Shown: positions 1 through 7,335 of the stretch, one piece after another
Numbering within the stretch: the stretch's first letter is position 1
How the letters are laid out: each line of letters begins with the position of its first letter
Source of the DNA: CAZWVR01 sp964637235
GTDB lineage: Bacteria; Bacteroidota; Bacteroidia; Bacteroidales; S143-33
DNA length: 13,144 nt
Reading direction: 5' to 3'
Assembly: GCA_964637235.1 (NCBI GenBank)
Contig: CAZWVR010000073.1
Span: forward strand, 1-13,144
Translations under genes and position numbers: made by a program
The notes under the pieces: model-generated
What the model was told of the DNA's origin: nothing
Database searches by the model: none
Seen by the model: the letters and a program-made list of their open reading frames with translations, nothing else

Positions 1-825
1 ATTACTGGCGTTATCACTTATGCTTATGGACATTACAAAATTAACCCGAGAGATACTAACGACGTTGAGGAAGTAATAATAATTACCCCTGACGCTACCA
101 TTTTGCCACCTGATGAACAAATAGCAGGCGATACATTATTTATTGATGAAAATATAAACTTTGGTAATGCTGTTGCTGTTGTTAAGTTTAAGATTTCTGA
201 TTTAGGTAATGATGGACTGCCAACAATAGTTACGAGAGCATTAACAGTGGCAGGTCCTCAAAATACAGCTAATTTCAGACAAGAACTTGAAGGTGGTGTA
301 TTGATAGATCAAGATAACAATATCGTTTCGTACAGTGCAGACCCAATAATTAAACCCGATAGCATAATATTACCTATTGACGGCTCTACTATGACAATTC
401 CCGATGGACAAACAGTAGAATATACTGCTTATTTGTGGCTAAGAGCAGATAGTGCTGTTGATGGTCATGTTTTGCAGTTGCAGGTAAATGCAGACCATGG
501 TTTCATTGCCGATTCTACTGGTAGTCAATTCGTAAATCAATTAGATAATGCTATAACCAGTGAGCCATTTATTATTACTTATCACCCAACAGGTGTGCCT
601 ATGCTGGCAACAGAAATATATCCTAATCCTGCAACTGACTATGTTAAATTTAGGGGTATAGACGTTGTTAAGGCACAAGTTCTTACTGTTAACGGTAAAG
701 AAATTATGAATTTATCTGTACAAGATAATACATTGAATATTAGCTCATTATCAAGCGGTACTTACTTATTGAAACTTATTACGAAGGACAATAAGCTTAT
801 TATTCACAAATTGATAAAACACTAA
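1..825 (+). CDS. Secreted protein with C-terminal type IX secretion (Por) sorting domain, 5' end outside window
   Basis: The frame is open from base 1, so the gene starts upstream and only the last 274 residues are seen. The first residues (ITGVITYAYGHYKINPRD) look like the final strands of an OB-fold/nuclease-associated domain common in secreted Bacteroidota proteins. Residues ~40-190 form a beta-rich, Asp/Asn-rich extracellular-type domain. Residues ~203-274 are a clear type A sorting domain: the EIYPNPATDY motif, a central VLTVNGKEI strand, then ISSLSSGTYLLKL and a basic tail (IIHKLIKH). In this family the domain directs export through the type IX system, after which it is cleaved and the protein is anchored or released at the cell surface. 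The function of the mature protein cannot be told from this fragment. A strong terminator follows within 20 bases of the stop. Confidence 0.9.
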   Translation: MTGVITYAYGHYKINPRDTNDVEEVIIITPDATILPPDEQIAGDTLFIDENINFGNAVAVVKFKISDLGNDGLPTIVTRALTVAGPQNTANFRQELEGGVLIDQDNNIVSYSADPIIKPDSIILPIDGSTMTIPDGQTVEYTAYLWLRADSAVDGHVLQLQVNADHGFIADSTGSQFVNQLDNAITSEPFIITYHPTGVPMLATEIYPNPATDYVKFRGIDVVKAQVLTVNGKEIMNLSVQDNTLNISSLSSGTYLLKLITKDNKLIIHKLIKH

Positions 826-1157
826 TTAGCTTGAAGAATTAGCCAAAAGGGACAGTCAAAATTCCTTTTTATGGAAAAGGGATGGAGGCTGTCCCTTTTT
901 TATAGGTTAATCCCTAATCTATACTTTTAGGTAATAGAAAAAGTATTATAGATTGATAATTAGAGAGTTAGCTTGAATTTTTTATTACCTAAAAATAGAC
1001 AATAGAAAAGTCAGCAATGTCCTGTCTATCAAAGATTTATAAATTTCTTATTGCCTAAAATAGAGATGTTAGGAGTTAGCTATTTGCTCTTGCTTTTAGA
1101 GCGGAAAGCAAAATAAAGTCTCTCCTTCCAATAGTCTAAAAGGAAAATGAGGATTTT
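826..1157. other. Intergenic region between convergent genes with diverged short repeats
   Basis: Beyond the terminator I see no coding frame with codon or motif support. There is a perfect 12-bp inverted repeat, TTTTAGGTAATA (925-936) with TATTACCTAAAA (983-994), and a near copy of the second arm (TTATTGCCTAAAA) at 1049-1061. AATCTATA (916-923) pairs with TATAGATT (947-954). GAGTTAGCT-like words occur near 965 and 1073. A small GCTCT/AGAGC hairpin lies at 1086-1102. The region looks like overlapping decayed repeats or a structured 3' region shared by the two converging transcripts. No function is assigned. Confidence 0.5.
845..901 (+). terminator. Intrinsic terminator after the sorting-domain gene
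   Basis: A perfect 11-bp inverted repeat, AAAAGGGACAG (845-855) and CTGTCCCTTTT (889-899), encloses a second hairpin, CCTTTT (864-869) with AAAAGG (875-880). A run of T's follows (896-901). This is a typical rho-independent terminator for the plus-strand gene ending at 825. The arm also starts with four A's, so it may work in the minus direction too. Confidence 0.85.
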
Positions 1158-1955
1158 TTATTCTACTGAATATGCAAGATTCAAAAGTGTAAAATAGTGT
1201 TTCGGCAGTGGCATATTATAGTTAAGGTAATAATTTTGAAAAATTTGACAGTCCGATAGATTGGCTTTTAGTATTTTAATTATTTCAGTGTTTTGTTCAA
1301 AATCTCCGAAAATAGTTATTGGAGCATCTTTATCGTTTTCAAACATTTTTAGTATAATATAGGCTGCGTCGGTAATATCGGCAATTTGAAAGCTTCTTAC
1401 ATTTAAAATACGCTCTACGTCTGTTTTTGCAATATCTAAATAATTTGCAAATATATTTATTGCGCTTCTTTTATTGCTCAATGCATAATTTATTAGTACC
1501 GAAGCATGACTATAAAATGTTATTTCCGGGATTTTTTCAATTAAAAATGTAAGTAATGGATTATCAATAGAAAACAGTACGTATATGCCTGTTTTTACTT
1601 TATTGAAATGGACTTCTTGTGTAGGTGAAATTTCAAAGTTTATTTTAAAAATTTCATTGATTTTATTTTTGTCAAAAAATTCTTCTGGAATTAGGATGAA
1701 CTCAGGATTTTGCAATATTAATTTTACTTGCTTATATTTTTTTGTCAAATATTTATCTTGTTCGAAAATATTTTTTACACTATCGATAAGGGAAATGTCA
1801 GGATTTAAATTATAATGTACTTGTGCTAAATAAATTTTTCGTATTGGATCGACTATACTATAAGAAAGAGAGCTATTACTTAGTAATATCATTAAAGTAT
1901 ACGACGAAAGTTTTGAAGTATTGAAATTTGTATCAAAAACTGATAAGTCTTTCAT
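1158..1955 (-). CDS. DUF3822-like protein
   Basis: A protein of 265 residues. It resembles the DUF3822 family of Bacteroidota: an N-terminal part with an LSYSIVDPIRKIYLAQVHY-type segment, then KLILQNPEFILIPEEFFD, a run ending in GIYVLFSIDNPLL, the EITFYSHASVLINYAL stretch, and a C-terminal TDAAYIILKMFE / ITIFGDF pattern. The overall plan recalls two actin-like half-domains. No catalytic motif, signal peptide or membrane helix is seen, so it is probably cytoplasmic and its role is unknown. The longest frame begins at a TTG at 1979 that would overlap the upstream gene. I chose the ATG at 1955, which leaves an 11-base gap after the upstream stop and gives the start MKDLSVFDTNF. It is probably the last gene of a moxR-led unit. 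The family call is from pattern memory and is moderate. Confidence 0.65.
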   Translation of the reverse strand: MKDLSVFDTNFNTSKLSSYTLMILLSNSSLSYSIVDPIRKIYLAQVHYNLNPDISLIDSVKNIFEQDKYLTKKYKQVKLILQNPEFILIPEEFFDKNKINEIFKINFEISPTQEVHFNKVKTGIYVLFSIDNPLLTFLIEKIPEITFYSHASVLINYALSNKRSAINIFANYLDIAKTDVERILNVRSFQIADITDAAYIILKMFENDKDAPITIFGDFEQNTEIIKILKANLSDCQIFQNYYLNYNMPLPKHYFTLLNLAYSVE

Positions 1956-1966
1956 AATTAAAGATT

Positions 1967-2617
1967 TTAATCGTCCCAATTACCGGCAGTTGTGACTTCT
2001 GTCATAGAACCGATAATAAGACCTGGATATTCGTCATTATCCCTTGCAGCGTCATTAAGATTTATAACCATTTGTCTATTAAGTCCTTTTAGATAAGTGT
2101 TATTATGTACTCTAACTTCAAATACAGGCATTACAGCATTTGAAAGTGTTTTTATTTTGCCTGCACGGATTTGAAATTCTTCTCTCGGATTACTGAAAGG
2201 AACGTATTTCAATGTGTCTGGATCATAATTTTTGAATAAAGTATCTTTTACAGCGATTTTTATTGTATCTCGTTTAATAATTCCAAGTTCAATAGCTTTT
2301 TTCTCACCTTCTTTTTTCCCGTATTTTACGAATAAACTATCTGGTAGCGTACCTTTCTGTTTTACAATTAAAATGGAATCGTGCTTTATAAAGTCTATTA
2401 AAGTATCAAAGCTACCTGTGTATCTTCCATATTTTGAACGAAATGCAACTTCAGCATCTCTGATTTTTATAAGTTTCTTTTTTACGACCTCTCTACGATA
2501 TTTATATGCTTTTTGGAAACGTATTGGTTCCATTATACCGTCGTATATTAGATAACTTAAATATATGGCTATTGCCAATAATACCAAAATAATAATAGTT
2601 TTGACAGTTTTATTCAT
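1967..2617 (-). CDS. Single-pass membrane protein of unknown function with pilin-like proximal region
   Basis: A protein of 216 residues with one N-terminal transmembrane helix (about residues 6-26, VKTIIILVLLAIAIYLSYLI) and a long soluble part predicted to lie outside the membrane. Right after the helix come a basic stretch (RREVVKKKLIKIRDAE) and AFRSKYGRYTGSFDTLIDFI, a segment reminiscent of type II/IV pseudopilins, where a helix is followed by YG.Y-type sequence. No prepilin peptidase site (G-FTxxE) is present, so it is not a normal pilin. The remainder carries Asp/Thr-rich strands (KRDTIKIAVKDTLF, DTLKYVPFSNP). Similar conserved hypothetical proteins occur in Bacteroidota, and no function is established that I can name. 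It lies 47 bases downstream of moxR and has its own candidate promoter box at 2634-2641. The ATG start follows an A/T-rich leader. Confidence 0.75.
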   Translation of the reverse strand: MNKTVKTIIILVLLAIAIYLSYLIYDGIMEPIRFQKAYKYRREVVKKKLIKIRDAEVAFRSKYGRYTGSFDTLIDFIKHDSILIVKQKGTLPDSLFVKYGKKEGEKKAIELGIIKRDTIKIAVKDTLFKNYDPDTLKYVPFSNPREEFQIRAGKIKTLSNAVMPVFEVRVHNNTYLKGLNRQMVINLNDAARDNDEYPGLIIGSMTEVTTAGNWDD

Positions 2618-2633
2618 TTGAAATATTTTTTTG

Positions 2634-2641
2634 CAAATTTA
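2634..2641 (-). promoter_or_regulatory. Candidate Bacteroidota -7 promoter box upstream of the 1967-2617 gene
   Basis: Read on the minus strand this is TAAATTTG, an exact fit to TAnnTTTG, placed about 17 bases before the ATG at 2617. No clear TTG box is found about 20 bases upstream; that position falls in a T-run. It may let this gene and the DUF3822-like gene be transcribed apart from moxR. The support is one motif in A/T-rich DNA. Confidence 0.3.
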
Positions 2642-2664
2642 AAATTTTGCCAGTAAAAAAAAAA

Positions 2665-3627
2665 TTAAAACAGTTCTTTTATAATTTTTTCTACCGAAAT
2701 GCCTTCTGCTTCTGCTTTATAATTTTTTATAATTCTATGACGGAGTATTGTATATGCGACTTTTTGCACATCTTCAATATCAGGGGTGAATTTACCTGAA
2801 AGTGCGGCATTAGCTTTTGCCCCTATAATAAGGTATTGAGATGCTCTGGGTCCTGCTCCCCAACTAATGTATTTATTTGCCCAAGGATGTGCTTTCGGTC
2901 TATTAGGTCGTGTTTTATGTACTAATTCCACAGCATATTTTATAACATTATCGTTTACAGGGATTCGTCGTATTAAACTTTGAAAAAATAAGATTTCTTC
3001 TTTACTCATTACAATATTAAGTTCTATATTTTTTTCTGCTGTTGTATTTTTTACTATTTCTATCTCCTCCTCGAAAGATGGATAATCCACGACAATGTTA
3101 TACATAAATCTATCTAATTGAGCTTCTGGAAGAGGATATGTACCTTCTTGTTCTATCGGATTTTGGGTAGCTAAAACAAAGAAGGGTTCTTCTAATTTAT
3201 AGGTTTTACCTGCTGCTGTTACTGCTTTTTCTTGCATTGCTTCCAGAAGTGCGGCTTGTGTTTTTGGCGGAGTTCTGTTTATTTCGTCGGCAAGTATGAT
3301 ATTTGCAAAAATAGGTCCTTTTACAAATCGAAAGTTTCTGCTTTCATCTAATATCTCCGTTCCTATGATATCGGAGGGCATTAAATCTGGTGTAAATTGT
3401 ATTCTTTTGTATTTTAAACCTAATATCTGGGCAACCGTATTTACAAGCATAGTTTTTGCTAAGCCAGGCACTCCTACAAGTAGGGCATGCCCTCCACTGA
3501 ATATAACTGTTAGCACTTGATGAATAGTTTCATGTTGCCCTAAAATTACCTTACCGATTTCTTTTTTGAATTGTTCATATTTTTCTTTGAGAGCTTCTAT
3601 TGCCTCTACATCGTTTTTATAGTTCAT
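2665..3627 (-). CDS. MoxR-family AAA+ ATPase
   Basis: A 320-residue protein typical of the MoxR family (AAA_3 domain plus AAA_lid_2), which uses ATP to remodel or help assemble partner proteins or cofactors. Seen directly: Walker A GVPGLAKT (residues 52-59), Walker B ILADEINR (111-118) followed by TPPKTQAALLEAMQE, sensor 1 LATQNPIEQEGTYPLPEAQLDRF (about 152-174) and sensor 2 GPRAS (about 259-263). The longest frame starts at a TTG (3633). The ATG two codons later (3627, MNYKND) is the better start. MoxR genes usually lie beside DUF58 and von Willebrand factor A proteins. None is found in this window, so the substrate cannot be inferred from neighbours. It diverges from the 3692 gene across 64 bases. 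The name is safe at family level, but the gene symbol is not. Confidence 0.95.
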   Translation of the reverse strand: MNYKNDVEAIEALKEKYEQFKKEIGKVILGQHETIHQVLTVIFSGGHALLVGVPGLAKTMLVNTVAQILGLKYKRIQFTPDLMPSDIIGTEILDESRNFRFVKGPIFANIILADEINRTPPKTQAALLEAMQEKAVTAAGKTYKLEEPFFVLATQNPIEQEGTYPLPEAQLDRFMYNIVVDYPSFEEEIEIVKNTTAEKNIELNIVMSKEEILFFQSLIRRIPVNDNVIKYAVELVHKTRPNRPKAHPWANKYISWGAGPRASQYLIIGAKANAALSGKFTPDIEDVQKVAYTILRHRIIKNYKAEAEGISVEKIIKELF

Positions 3628-3691
3628 ATCCAAAATTTTACGCCTTAAAAATAATACTTTTTTTATTTTTACAACATCAAATAACTATAAA

Positions 3692-4948
3692 ATGAAAAGA
3701 ATTATTATCCCATTTAAAGATTATTGGTTAATTTATAAACCTGAAAATAAGGAAATTATTAACTTCCCACTTTATTTTTTTATAGATATTTATCAGCAGA
3801 AGATTACTGCTTCTCATTTCTATAAAATGTTTTATTTGCAAGGCAAAAAGAATTTTGTCAATAACATCTATAATCTTATTGAAAAGCAAAATATTGAAAT
3901 TAATGGCAAAGTTTATTCATTAGAAGATTTTTTTGGCGATAACATTTCAGATACTAATATTTTTATATACGAAGAAAAATTGTCGGATATCAATTCTAAG
4001 CTTGAAAATAGTGCTATTAATACAAAAGATTATAAGTTTTTGACTAATTATATTTTAAAGCATTATCTTTTAAATGCTCATTTTTCAGGGGGAAGTATAG
4101 CTGTTGTTCAACAAATAGATAATAATCTTAAAATCAGTGTTTTTTCATTAACTGGCTCTTTTGAAAAGGTTGAGGAATATTTTTATGAAGGAGTTCTATA
4201 TGACCCAATGTGTTATAATACAGCCAATATCATTATTGAAAATATTGGCAAAATATATCGGAGCTTTGATGAAAACGAATTTAATAAAGAAAGAAGTATT
4301 TTGTACTTCAAGGTCGATGAAGTAGTACGTAAATTACAAAATGTTGGAAATAGAATAACTTTAAGTGTCGGACTTTCAGACCAGAAGCGATATATAGTAA
4401 ATTTATCGGTAGAGGAGGTCATTTCAGCAGCTGAAATTTACCTACGTAAAATTTTTTCTTTTATAAAAAATATTAAAGTTGGTTTTACTCAACTGAGAAA
4501 AATAATTTTAGTAGGAGATTTTTTTAAAAAGCTTGATTTGCGTAAATATTTTCAAAATTGGTATAATAAAATTTATGTTTTTGACTATTCAAAACTTTTT
4601 GAATATTTTACAAATAATTTATTGAATGCTCAGGTAGTTAACAGCATAGATATTAGGCAGTTGAGCCCTGGAACCAAAATATTTTTTACAGGATTTGATA
4701 ATCGAAAAAATAAGGGGTATTCATATCATACTTTTGAGGTGATAGAAAATGGCACATTAAAAGTTCTTGAAAGTACTCGTTCATTACGTTCTGGTGATTT
4801 AATCTTGCCCAAAACTGATGATGATAATATATGGGAAAATTCTAAACAAGTAAAATTTTATGTTATCCGAAATAATAAAAAATTAAAAGGATATTTTTTG
4901 AGTAGAAAAATTAGTCGTTTAGAGTTATTCCATCCGAATTTGTCTTGA
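3692..4948 (+). CDS. Uncharacterised protein with possible degenerate Hsp70/actin-like ATPase fold
   Basis: A 418-residue soluble protein with no signal peptide or membrane helix. I do not recognise a named family. Residues ~200-300 follow the order of an Hsp70 ATPase subdomain II: a KVDEVVRKLQNVGNRITLSVGL helix and strand, like the segment before the Hsp70 fE.l helix, then YIVNLSVEEVISAAEIYLRKIF and LRKIILVGDFFKKLDLRKYF, like the Hsp70 strand IILVGGssriP. Residues ~133-155 (GGSIAVVQQIDNNLKISVFSL) sit where phosphate 2 would be, but the Asp-Gly-Gly-Gly-Thr signature is absent, as is the adenosine GG pair. The C-terminal ~100 residues are beta-rich. It is probably a non-hydrolysing relative, or convergent sequence. 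Transcribed divergently from moxR; a near-consensus box TACTTTTT at 3655-3662 could drive it. High-Lys/Asn composition matches the neighbouring genes. Confidence 0.8.
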   Translation: MKRIIIPFKDYWLIYKPENKEIINFPLYFFIDIYQQKITASHFYKMFYLQGKKNFVNNIYNLIEKQNIEINGKVYSLEDFFGDNISDTNIFIYEEKLSDINSKLENSAINTKDYKFLTNYILKHYLLNAHFSGGSIAVVQQIDNNLKISVFSLTGSFEKVEEYFYEGVLYDPMCYNTANIIIENIGKIYRSFDENEFNKERSILYFKVDEVVRKLQNVGNRITLSVGLSDQKRYIVNLSVEEVISAAEIYLRKIFSFIKNIKVGFTQLRKIILVGDFFKKLDLRKYFQNWYNKIYVFDYSKLFEYFTNNLLNAQVVNSIDIRQLSPGTKIFFTGFDNRKNKGYSYHTFEVIENGTLKVLESTRSLRSGDLILPKTDDDNIWENSKQVKFYVIRNNKKLKGYFLSRKISRLELFHPNLS

Positions 4949-4991
4949 AATCTTTGTTTTTTGTTTTATTTTTTGTAAAAAGTGTAAAATA

Positions 4992-5024
4992 TTGTTTATT
5001 TTAAAATTTTATTGATTATTTTTG
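4992..5024 (+). promoter_or_regulatory. Candidate Bacteroidota promoter for the 5056-8124 cluster
   Basis: TATTTTTG (5017-5024) fits the -7 consensus TAnnTTTG, with TTG at 4992-4994 as a -33 box. The 22-base spacer is slightly longer than usual. A transcript would start near 5030, leaving a leader of about 25 bases before the ATG at 5056. It lies in the 107-base gap after the 3692 gene and suggests that the cluster has its own transcript. Confidence 0.4.
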
Positions 5025-5055
5025 TCTTGATAAGTGTTAAAAAAAAAATAAATAA

Positions 5056-5706
5056 ATGTATAAAGTCCGTTTGGCTAAAAATAAATCAGAGGTTTTACAG
5101 TCAATGTATTTGGTAAAGAAATATTTTTTGCAATACTATAGAACTTATCCTATTGAACTTCCTGATTTATTTGTTATAGTAGAAGATATGCAAGAGAATA
5201 AAATAATATCTGCTATGGGATTTGAATATAAGTTAAATAAGAAAGACAAATTACTTGAAGCAGAAAAGTATTTTGAGTTTAGTTTTGATATGGTTTTCCC
5301 TGATGCATATGAAAAGGGTGTTTCAGAATTAGGAAGATGGGTATCTACAAATAATTATGTAACAATATATTTAATTCTTGCAGCATTTAAATTGGCTTAT
5401 AATTTAGATATAGAATATACATCCAGTTTTCAGAAAGAACAAATAGCCAATTGGGTTATAACTAAATATAAGTTGCCAGTAAAATGGATAAAAGTTAATG
5501 TAAAGGAGGATGTACGTAAGGGCAAATATAAAGAATATTTTGGAGCTAATGATTTAGTTATTTTTGTTCAAAAAGTAAAACCTTTAATTGATTGGATAGA
5601 GAGCTATTTTGGTTATCGCAATGATATAGAAATAGATATTCCTCAGGAGAAATCAACAATATTAACTTATAAAATTGCTAATTATGGAATTACAGAATTT
5701 TCTTAA
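5056..5706 (+). CDS. GNAT-fold protein resembling thermostable hemolysin / autoinducer-synthase-like acyltransferases
   Basis: A 216-residue cytoplasmic protein. The N-terminus (MYKVRLAKNKSEVLQSMYLV, then IVEDMQENKIISAMGFEY) has the opening strands of a GNAT acyltransferase. The key signature is SELGRWVST (residues 90-98), close to the E(L/V)xR/N strand of LuxI-type synthases and of the thermostable hemolysin family. A helix follows (IYLILAAFKLAYNLDIEYTSSF) and then a KYKLPVKWIKVNV...YKEYFGANDLVIF end that recalls the (W)xxYYxxxPxV tail of the latter. Both families belong to the GNAT superfamily and use acyl donors (acyl-ACP or acyl-CoA) in characterised members. The substrate here is unknown. 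The last 23 bases overlap the flavoprotein ORF, which suggests coupled translation and a shared pathway. ATG start after an A-rich leader. The family call is tentative, the GNAT call fairly safe. Confidence 0.65.
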   Translation: MYKVRLAKNKSEVLQSMYLVKKYFLQYYRTYPIELPDLFVIVEDMQENKIISAMGFEYKLNKKDKLLEAEKYFEFSFDMVFPDAYEKGVSELGRWVSTNNYVTIYLILAAFKLAYNLDIEYTSSFQKEQIANWVITKYKLPVKWIKVNVKEDVRKGKYKEYFGANDLVIFVQKVKPLIDWIESYFGYRNDIEIDIPQEKSTILTYKIANYGITEFS

Positions 5707-7258
5707 ACGACTTGAATCTGAGAATATTAGATATAATATAAATAATGAAAAACTTAAAGAACTTAGAAGAAATGTTACAGGATATCATAGGGAGGTATTA
5801 GCTTTTGTAGAGGCTTTGTCAGTGGAAGAGGTTCAAAAAATAGTAGTTGCAGCAGCAGAATATAATATAGCACTTTATCCAATAAGTAAAGGCAAAAATA
5901 TAGGTTTAGGCTCTAAATTACCAGTTGGCGAGAAGGCGGTTTTGCTTAGTTTAGAAAAAATGAACAAAATATTGAATATTGATGAGCATTTTGGAATAGC
6001 ACTTATAGAACCCGGCGTAACACAACGGCAATTGTCAGAATATTTGCAACAAAGGAATTCTAAATATTTTCTTGATGTAACTGGCGCACCAGCTGATAGT
6101 TCTGTTATAGGTAATATTTTAGATAAAGGGGTAGCATATAATACATTACGTTTTAAGTCTGTAGTTGATTTTCAGGTTGTTTTAGGTACAGGAGAAATAT
6201 TAAATACAGGATATAGTCATTATTCAAACACACCGCTTTCGCATTTAACAAGCTATGCACCGGGTCCTGATTTGACGGGTCTTTTTATACAGTCTAATTT
6301 TGGTATAATTACTCGTGCAGCAGTAATGTTGACCCCGATACCACAGAAACACATTGCTTTTACTTTATCTTTAAATGATGAGAGGCGTATCGGCGAACTT
6401 ATTGAAAAAGTAAAGTATTTGAAAGAACATAATATTATTCGGGCAATAGCACATATAGGCAATAGACAGCGTTCTCAAATTACTATTGCACCTATGGTTT
6501 ATAGGTATCTAAAATCTATTGGTAAACAGGTTAATCGCCAGCAGGCAGAGGACTTATTAGAAGTTTTTTTACCCGGATCTTGGTCTCTTGTTGCTTCTGT
6601 TAGTGGGGCTGCTAAAATGGTAGCTGCTGCCAAAAAAATTGTAAAAAAAGAGCTTAGTGATTTTGGCAAGATATCTTTTATAGATGAGAATAAAGTAAAA
6701 TTAGCCAAAACTTTAAGTAAGGTTTTAGGAATGAAGAAGTTGAATATTTATCTTAATTCTATTTTCCCACTGATAGGGCTTACTTTTGGTAAACCTACTG
6801 ATGAAGCTTTGCATAGCATATATTGGCCTCAGGCAGATGAAAATCCTTTTTGGAAAGAACCAGATAAGGCTGATTTTGGCTTTATTTATATTGTTCCAGT
6901 TGTTCCTCTAAGAAAGAAGGATATTGATGCAACTTTGTCAATTATAAAACAAATTGAAAAGTTATATAATTTACAAATAGCGATTACTTTAAACCCTGTT
7001 GATGCTTATGTATTAGAAGGGGTTGTTAGTTTTGATTTTAATTTAAAAAGTGAGCAAGATACAGATAAAGCACATCAGGCTGCCCAAAAGATGATACAAG
7101 AGTTTACAAAAATAGGTATTATTCCGTATCGTGTAGATATTGGTAATTATAATTTAGTTGTAGATGAAAAAGATATTTATTGGCAGAAAATCAAGCAGTT
7201 AAAATCTGTATTTGATCCAAATAACATAATATCACCAAAGCGTTTTAATATTGTGTAA
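5684..7258 (+). CDS. FAD-linked oxidase of the vanillyl-alcohol oxidase / 4-cresol dehydrogenase type
   Basis: A 524-residue flavoprotein. The PCMH-type FAD domain shows PP-loop YPISKGKNIGLGSK (residues 65-78), SLEKMNKILNIDEHFGIALIEPGVT (about 89-113), LDVTGAPADSSVIGNILDKG (130-149) and GLFIQSNFGIIT (199-210). This is the pattern of 4-cresol dehydrogenase and vanillyl-alcohol oxidase. The cap domain contains FGFIYIVPVVPL, matching the family's W/Y-x-x-PVxP strand, and the C-terminus ends FDPNNIISPKRF as expected. Family members oxidise para-substituted phenols or other alcohols or lactates. The substrate is not predictable here, and no cytochrome subunit is adjacent. The longest frame starts with TTG at 5675. 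The ATG at 5684 is preferred and still overlaps the upstream gene by 23 bases. No signal peptide, so cytoplasmic. Confidence 0.9.
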   Translation: MELQNFLKRLESENIRYNINNEKLKELRRNVTGYHREVLAFVEALSVEEVQKIVVAAAEYNIALYPISKGKNIGLGSKLPVGEKAVLLSLEKMNKILNIDEHFGIALIEPGVTQRQLSEYLQQRNSKYFLDVTGAPADSSVIGNILDKGVAYNTLRFKSVVDFQVVLGTGEILNTGYSHYSNTPLSHLTSYAPGPDLTGLFIQSNFGIITRAAVMLTPIPQKHIAFTLSLNDERRIGELIEKVKYLKEHNIIRAIAHIGNRQRSQITIAPMVYRYLKSIGKQVNRQQAEDLLEVFLPGSWSLVASVSGAAKMVAAAKKIVKKELSDFGKISFIDENKVKLAKTLSKVLGMKKLNIYLNSIFPLIGLTFGKPTDEALHSIYWPQADENPFWKEPDKADFGFIYIVPVVPLRKKDIDATLSIIKQIEKLYNLQIAITLNPVDAYVLEGVVSFDFNLKSEQDTDKAHQAAQKMIQEFTKIGIIPYRVDIGNYNLVVDEKDIYWQKIKQLKSVFDPNNIISPKRFNIV

Positions 7259-7280
7259 TTGTTTTAATCTTATATGCATA

Positions 7281-7318
7281 AAGGTTTATTTAACATAATA
7301 TTTTTTATTTAAAACCTT
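7281..7318. repeat. Inverted repeat enclosing a TTTAACATAAT motif
   Basis: AAGGTTT (7281-7287) and AAACCTT (7312-7318) form a 7-bp stem around ATTTAACATAAT (7288-7299), the same motif found four more times at 8149-8428. It sits between the flavoprotein stop and the lipoprotein start and could be a weak terminator or processing site. There is no T-tract after the stem. Confidence 0.4.
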
Positions 7319-7335
7319 AAATTTTTATAAGTAGG

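Noticed and set aside
1967..2617. Type IV pilin or pseudopilin
   Set aside because: It lacks the prepilin peptidase G/FTxxE site; the helix is preceded only by MNKT, so the resemblance after the helix is not enough.
3296..3520. Open frame of 74 codons on the plus strand inside moxR
   Set aside because: Antisense to conserved Walker A and Walker B coding sequence; no family pattern of its own. The same applies to the antisense frames at 1585-1815, 2232-2555, 4213-4422, 6253-6462, 6499-6708, 7822-8100, 11078-11266 and 11903-12109.
3628..3633. TTG start for moxR two codons upstream
   Set aside because: An ATG follows at 3627 with no loss of conserved sequence. The TTG starts at 5675 (flavoprotein) and 1979 (DUF3822-like gene) were rejected for the same reason.
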